The notes beneath the pieces are model-generated. The model ran no database searches. It was given only the letters and a program-made list of their open reading frames with translations, and was not told the DNA's origin. From positions 1 through 18,428 of the forward strand of contig JALWJW010000151.1 in NCBI GenBank assembly GCA_026996935.1: DNA of 18,428 nucleotides. The letters run 5' to 3'. Shown here piece by piece: positions 15,468-18,428 of the stretch; the stretch's first letter is position 1; the number at the start of each line of letters is the position of its first letter. The stretch comes from Hyphomicrobiales bacterium. Lineage in GTDB: Bacteria > Pseudomonadota > Alphaproteobacteria > Rhizobiales > Aestuariivirgaceae. The position numbers and the translations under genes are program-made.

Positions 15468-17747
15468 ATGGCACGTCCCTCAAAACCAAGCAATCGCACC
15501 AATATCACCGATGCAGAAGCACTCGCTTTCCACAGTCATGGCAAACCCGGCAAGCTTGAAATCAGAGCCACCAAACCAATGGCGACCCAACGGGATTTGT
15601 CATTGGCTTATAGTCCAGGTGTTGCCGTGCCGGTGCGCGCCATTGCTGAAGACCCTGCCAAAGCATATGATTATACAGCGCGCGGTAATTTTGTTGCGGT
15701 GATCTCAAATGGTACGGCTATTCTTGGTTTGGGTAATTTGGGCGCTTTGGCCTCAAAGCCTGTAATGGAAGGAAAGTCTGTCCTTTTCAAACGCTTTGCT
15801 GACGTTGATTCTTTTGATATTGAACTTGATACAACCGATCCCGACGAGTTCATCAACGCCGTTCGCTATATGGGCCCAACCTTTGGCGGCATTAATTTGG
15901 AAGATATTAAAGCCCCGGAATGTTTTATCATTGAAGAGCGCTTGCGTGAATTAATGGATATCCCGGTTTTTCACGATGACCAGCACGGTACAGCTATTAT
16001 TGCCATTGCCGGCTTGATTAACGCGCTTGAACTTACGGGCCGTAATCCGGAAACTGTAAAAATTGTTTGCAACGGTGCCGGCGCATCGGCCATTGCCTGT
16101 ATGGGGCTTGCCGTCTCATTGGGTGTGCCGCGCAACAACATCACTTTGTGTGATTCCAAAGGCGTTATCTACAAAGGTCGCACCGATGGGATCAATCAAT
16201 GGAAATCTGGCTTTGCTGTTGAAACAGATAATCGCAGTCTTGCAGATGCTCTAAAGGGTGCCGATGTGGTGTTTGGCCTTTCTGTTCAAGGTGCGATCAC
16301 CCCTGATATGGTCAAATCCATGGCTGATAATCCGATTATTTTTGCACTGGCCAATCCTGATCCGGAAATCACCCCGGAAGAAGTTGCCGAGGTGCGTGAC
16401 GACGCAATCATGGCAACAGGGCGTTCAGATTACCCCAATCAAGTCAATAACGTTCTAGGTTTTCCTTATATCTTTCGTGGTGCATTAGATGTTCAGGCCT
16501 CAACCATCAATGAAGAAATGAAATTGGCCGCGGCCCACGCCGTGGCGCAATTGGCCCGTGAAGATGTGCCCGATGAAGTGGCCGCTGCTTATCATGGTCA
16601 ACGTCTGCGCTTTGGCCCCAATTATATTATTCCGGCCCCTTTTGATCCGCGTTTGATTTCAACTATTTCGCCAGCGGTTGCAAAAGCGGCGATGGACTCA
16701 GGGGTTGCTCGCCGCCAGATTGAAGATATTGAGGCTTACGCCAGTGAATTATCTGCCCGTCTTGATCCTGTTACTGGCCTGATGCAAGGTGTTTACGAAC
16801 AAGTGCGTCAGGAACCCAAAAAATGTGTCTTCACTGAAGGCGAAGAAGAAGCCATGATCCGCGCGGCTCATTCTTATTGCAGCAATGGTTTGGGCAAAGC
16901 TGTGTTGATTGGCCGCGAAAAAGAAGTGGCAAAAACCTTGGCCGCAACGGGCTTGGAGCTGCATGATGATGTGGAAATTCTTAACGCTCGTCTTTCTGAA
17001 CGTAATTTTGACTATGCTTCATTTCTTTATGAACGCCAGCAACGCAATGGCTTGCTGTTTCGCGATTGTCAGCGCCTGGTCAATACAGATCGTAACGTCT
17101 TTGGCTCATGTATGCTGGCTATGGGTGATGCAGAAGCATTGGTCACAGGCTTAACGCGTAAATATTCTGTTGCGCTGGAAAATGTCCGTTTGGCAATTGA
17201 TGATCGCCCTGGTCACCGCCCGATTGGGGTTTCTATGGCCATGTGTGATACACGCCGCGTCTTTATTGCCGACACATCAATTCTTGAAATGCCAAACTCT
17301 ACCCAATTGGCAGACATTGCCGAAGAAGCAGCCGGTGTTGCCCGCAGAATGGGCCACACACCACGCGTGGCTTTTTTATCCTATTCCACATTTGGTCACC
17401 CTGAGGGTGAACGGGTTAAAAATTCACGCGAGGCGGTTGAAGAACTTGACCGTCGCGGGGTTGATTTTGAATATGATGGGGAAATGGCCGCCGATGTTGC
17501 TTTATCTAAAAAAGCTATGGCTTCTTATCCGTTCTGCCGTTTATCAGCCCCTGCCAATGTTTTGATTATGCCAGCGGCTCACTCGGCCAGTATTTCAACA
17601 AAAATGTTGCAGGAACTGGGTGGAATCACGGTTATTGGTCCGCTTCTAACCGGACTTGAAAAACCTGTTCAAATTGCCCCACGCACCGCCACAGCATCAG
17701 AACTGACCAATCTGGCCGCAATCGCTGCTTATGATATTAATGGCTAA
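15468..17747 (+). CDS. maeB: NADP-dependent malic enzyme with phosphotransacetylase-like C-terminal domain
   Basis: This enzyme decarboxylates malate to pyruvate with NAD(P)+, feeding acetyl-CoA synthesis or gluconeogenesis. It has 759 residues, the size of the MaeB/TME class. The malic enzyme part (about 1-440) has SLAYSPGVAVP, VFHDDQHGTA (167-176), the dinucleotide-binding GAGASA (203-208) and NQVNNVLGFPYIFRGALD (324-341). The C-terminal part (about 445-759) resembles phosphotransacetylase (CVFTEGEEEAMIRAA) and in this family is thought to be regulatory and oligomerising rather than catalytic. In S. meliloti the malic enzyme beside mutS is, as I recall, the NADP-type tme; cofactor preference is not certain from sequence. 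The ATG at 15468 has AGGA four bases upstream. It is divergent from mutS and monocistronic in the window. Confidence 0.95.
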   Translation: MARPSKPSNRTNITDAEALAFHSHGKPGKLEIRATKPMATQRDLSLAYSPGVAVPVRAIAEDPAKAYDYTARGNFVAVISNGTAILGLGNLGALASKPVMEGKSVLFKRFADVDSFDIELDTTDPDEFINAVRYMGPTFGGINLEDIKAPECFIIEERLRELMDIPVFHDDQHGTAIIAIAGLINALELTGRNPETVKIVCNGAGASAIACMGLAVSLGVPRNNITLCDSKGVIYKGRTDGINQWKSGFAVETDNRSLADALKGADVVFGLSVQGAITPDMVKSMADNPIIFALANPDPEITPEEVAEVRDDAIMATGRSDYPNQVNNVLGFPYIFRGALDVQASTINEEMKLAAAHAVAQLAREDVPDEVAAAYHGQRLRFGPNYIIPAPFDPRLISTISPAVAKAAMDSGVARRQIEDIEAYASELSARLDPVTGLMQGVYEQVRQEPKKCVFTEGEEEAMIRAAHSYCSNGLGKAVLIGREKEVAKTLAATGLELHDDVEILNARLSERNFDYASFLYERQQRNGLLFRDCQRLVNTDRNVFGSCMLAMGDAEALVTGLTRKYSVALENVRLAIDDRPGHRPIGVSMAMCDTRRVFIADTSILEMPNSTQLADIAEEAAGVARRMGHTPRVAFLSYSTFGHPEGERVKNSREAVEELDRRGVDFEYDGEMAADVALSKKAMASYPFCRLSAPANVLIMPAAHSASISTKMLQELGGITVIGPLLTGLEKPVQIAPRTATASELTNLAAIAAYDING

Positions 17748-17823
17748 ACTAGGGTAAGATGGTTTAATGTTTGGTCATTTGATTGGTTTTTAGCGCTCAC
17801 TGGACTGCGTTAGCTTCTGCATA

Positions 17824-17879
17824 TGGTCACCCAAAGACCACTGCGCGAAACCTTGCGCAGCATTAACGCTCGCGCAAGG
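17824..17879. terminator. Hairpin cluster between convergent maeB and hlyD-like genes
   Basis: Three short inverted repeats occur. TGGTC/GACCA spans 17824-17840. CTGCGC/GCGCAG spans 17841-17860. CCTTGCGC/GCGCAAGG spans 17851-17879 and overlaps the hlyD-like stop codon. The last two share bases and are mutually exclusive. On the minus strand the eight-base-pair stem is followed by TTTCG, a weak terminator signature; on the plus strand no T-run follows. It probably works as a poor bidirectional terminator for the convergent genes. Confidence 0.4.
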
Positions 17880-18428
17880 CTTCTGTTGCCATGCGATGTA
17901 AGGGCTTGGTCATATAGCGAAAGATGGTTTTTTTACCTGTGATTATATCAACACGGGCCACCATGCCTGGAATAATTGGTAATTGTTCCGATTTGCGTTT
18001 TAGATAGGATTTTTGAGTCCGTACATTGACCAAATAAAAGGTATTGCCTTTTTTGTCGGTGATACTGTCAGCGCCAATACGCTCCAACTTTCCTTCTAAT
18101 GAACCATAAAGGGCATAATCATAAGCAGTTAGCTTTACAACGGCTTTTTGTCCAAGGTGTAAAAATGCAATATCCTTTGGCTCGATACGTGTTTCAATGA
18201 GCAAGCTGTCATTTTGTGGTACGATTTCTACCAGATCTGCCCCAGGTTTCACCACCTGGCCAATGGTATTGGTATGAAGAGCCTTAACAATACCATCTAC
18301 TGGAGATTTAACCTGCGTTCGCTTGACTCGATCAGCGTCTCCTTCAATGGATTTTTTCAAAGAAGAAATTTTAATTTGTGATTCATTAAGCTTGGCAAGA
18401 ATATCAGACCTGAAATTGGACAGTTTTT
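17863..18428 (-). CDS. HlyD-family membrane fusion protein of a type I secretion system, 3' part
   Basis: The C-terminal 187 residues of a periplasmic adaptor (membrane fusion protein) are present; the 5' end is beyond the right edge and the frame stays open to base 18428. The end of a coiled-coil hairpin (NESQIKISSLKKSIEGDADR) leads into the lipoyl/barrel region, with TQVKSPVDGIVKALHTNT and GQVVKPGADLVEIVP. A beta-barrel domain with DIAFLHLGQKAVVKLTAY follows, and the tail is EALRER, which is common in HlyD/PrtE-type adaptors. By family it would link an inner-membrane ABC exporter to a TolC-like outer-membrane channel for export of RTX-type or similar proteins. No ABC transporter or substrate gene is in the window. 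It converges on maeB with a 115-base gap. An apparent TTG start at 18360 is only an internal codon. Confidence 0.9.
   Translation of the reverse strand, partial: KLSNFRSDILAKLNESQIKISSLKKSIEGDADRVKRTQVKSPVDGIVKALHTNTIGQVVKPGADLVEIVPQNDSLLIETRIEPKDIAFLHLGQKAVVKLTAYDYALYGSLEGKLERIGADSITDKKGNTFYLVNVRTQKSYLKRKSEQLPIIPGMVARVDIITGKKTIFRYMTKPLHRMATEALRER

Noticed and set aside
15211..15702. Plus-strand open frame of 163 codons over the mutS/maeB gap
   Set aside because: It overlaps the 5' ends of both mutS and maeB in other frames, has no clear Shine-Dalgarno and shows no family resemblance.
16803..17747. Phosphotransacetylase-like half of maeB as a novel fusion
   Set aside because: This architecture is the standard one for the MaeB/TME class of malic enzymes.
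18358..18360. TTG as start of a short 165-residue HlyD protein
   Set aside because: The frame continues upstream without a stop to the window edge and encodes typical HlyD coiled-coil sequence, so the gene is simply truncated by the window.
1..18428. A new defence, mobile or biosynthetic system
   Set aside because: Every gene of substantial length belongs to a recognised core family in a conserved order, and no repeats, integrase, transposase or unknown large protein is present.

Overview
The window looks like part of an alphaproteobacterial chromosome, most likely of Hyphomicrobiales (Rhizobiales) type, with a moderate GC content (mid-40s percent by eye). The evidence is gene content and order: malic enzyme / mutS / glnD / murJ / trpS / nfuA / tsaB / rimI / fur(mur) / plsC(olsA) / miaB / phoH / ybeY / corC is a long housekeeping block that I know from Sinorhizobium, Agrobacterium and Brucella relatives. 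The Fur protein is also of the cysteine-poor alphaproteobacterial Mur/Fur type. No phage, insertion sequence, CRISPR array, tRNA or rRNA is visible. This is core genome, not an accessory island.

Layout. From about 1 to 15258 every real gene is on the minus strand, so transcription runs from right to left. The first cluster is mutS, glnD, murJ and trpS (15258 to 7110), with overlapping or near-abutting stops and starts. It ends in a weak hairpin terminator (about 7074-7091). A 147-base gap (6963-7109) contains that terminator, an Irr-box-like inverted repeat and a second imperfect inverted repeat. It is the likely control region of the second cluster: nfuA, a RutE-like nitroreductase, a tsaB-rimI fusion gene, fur/mur, plsC/olsA, miaB, phoH, ybeY and the start of corC, which runs off the left edge.

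On the right, a 209-base divergent region (15259-15467) separates mutS from maeB/tme, the only plus-strand gene (malic enzyme fused to a phosphotransacetylase-like domain). maeB converges on the 3' end of an HlyD-type membrane fusion protein gene that runs off the right edge. The 115 bases between them hold several short hairpins.

Functionally, the second cluster combines tRNA modification (TsaB for t6A37, MiaB for ms2i6A37), ribosome maturation (YbeY, RimI domain), Fe-S cluster delivery (NfuA, which could supply Fe-S enzymes such as MiaB), metal-dependent regulation (Fur/Mur) and membrane lipid acylation (PlsC/OlsA). The first cluster covers mismatch repair, nitrogen signalling, peptidoglycan precursor export and tryptophan charging.

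I did not find an undescribed multi-gene system. The points most worth checking are the single-ORF TsaB-RimI fusion with a changed acetyl-CoA loop, the candidate Irr box upstream of nfuA, and the RutE-like flavoenzyme outside any rut cluster. No gene-free stretch exceeds 300 bases.
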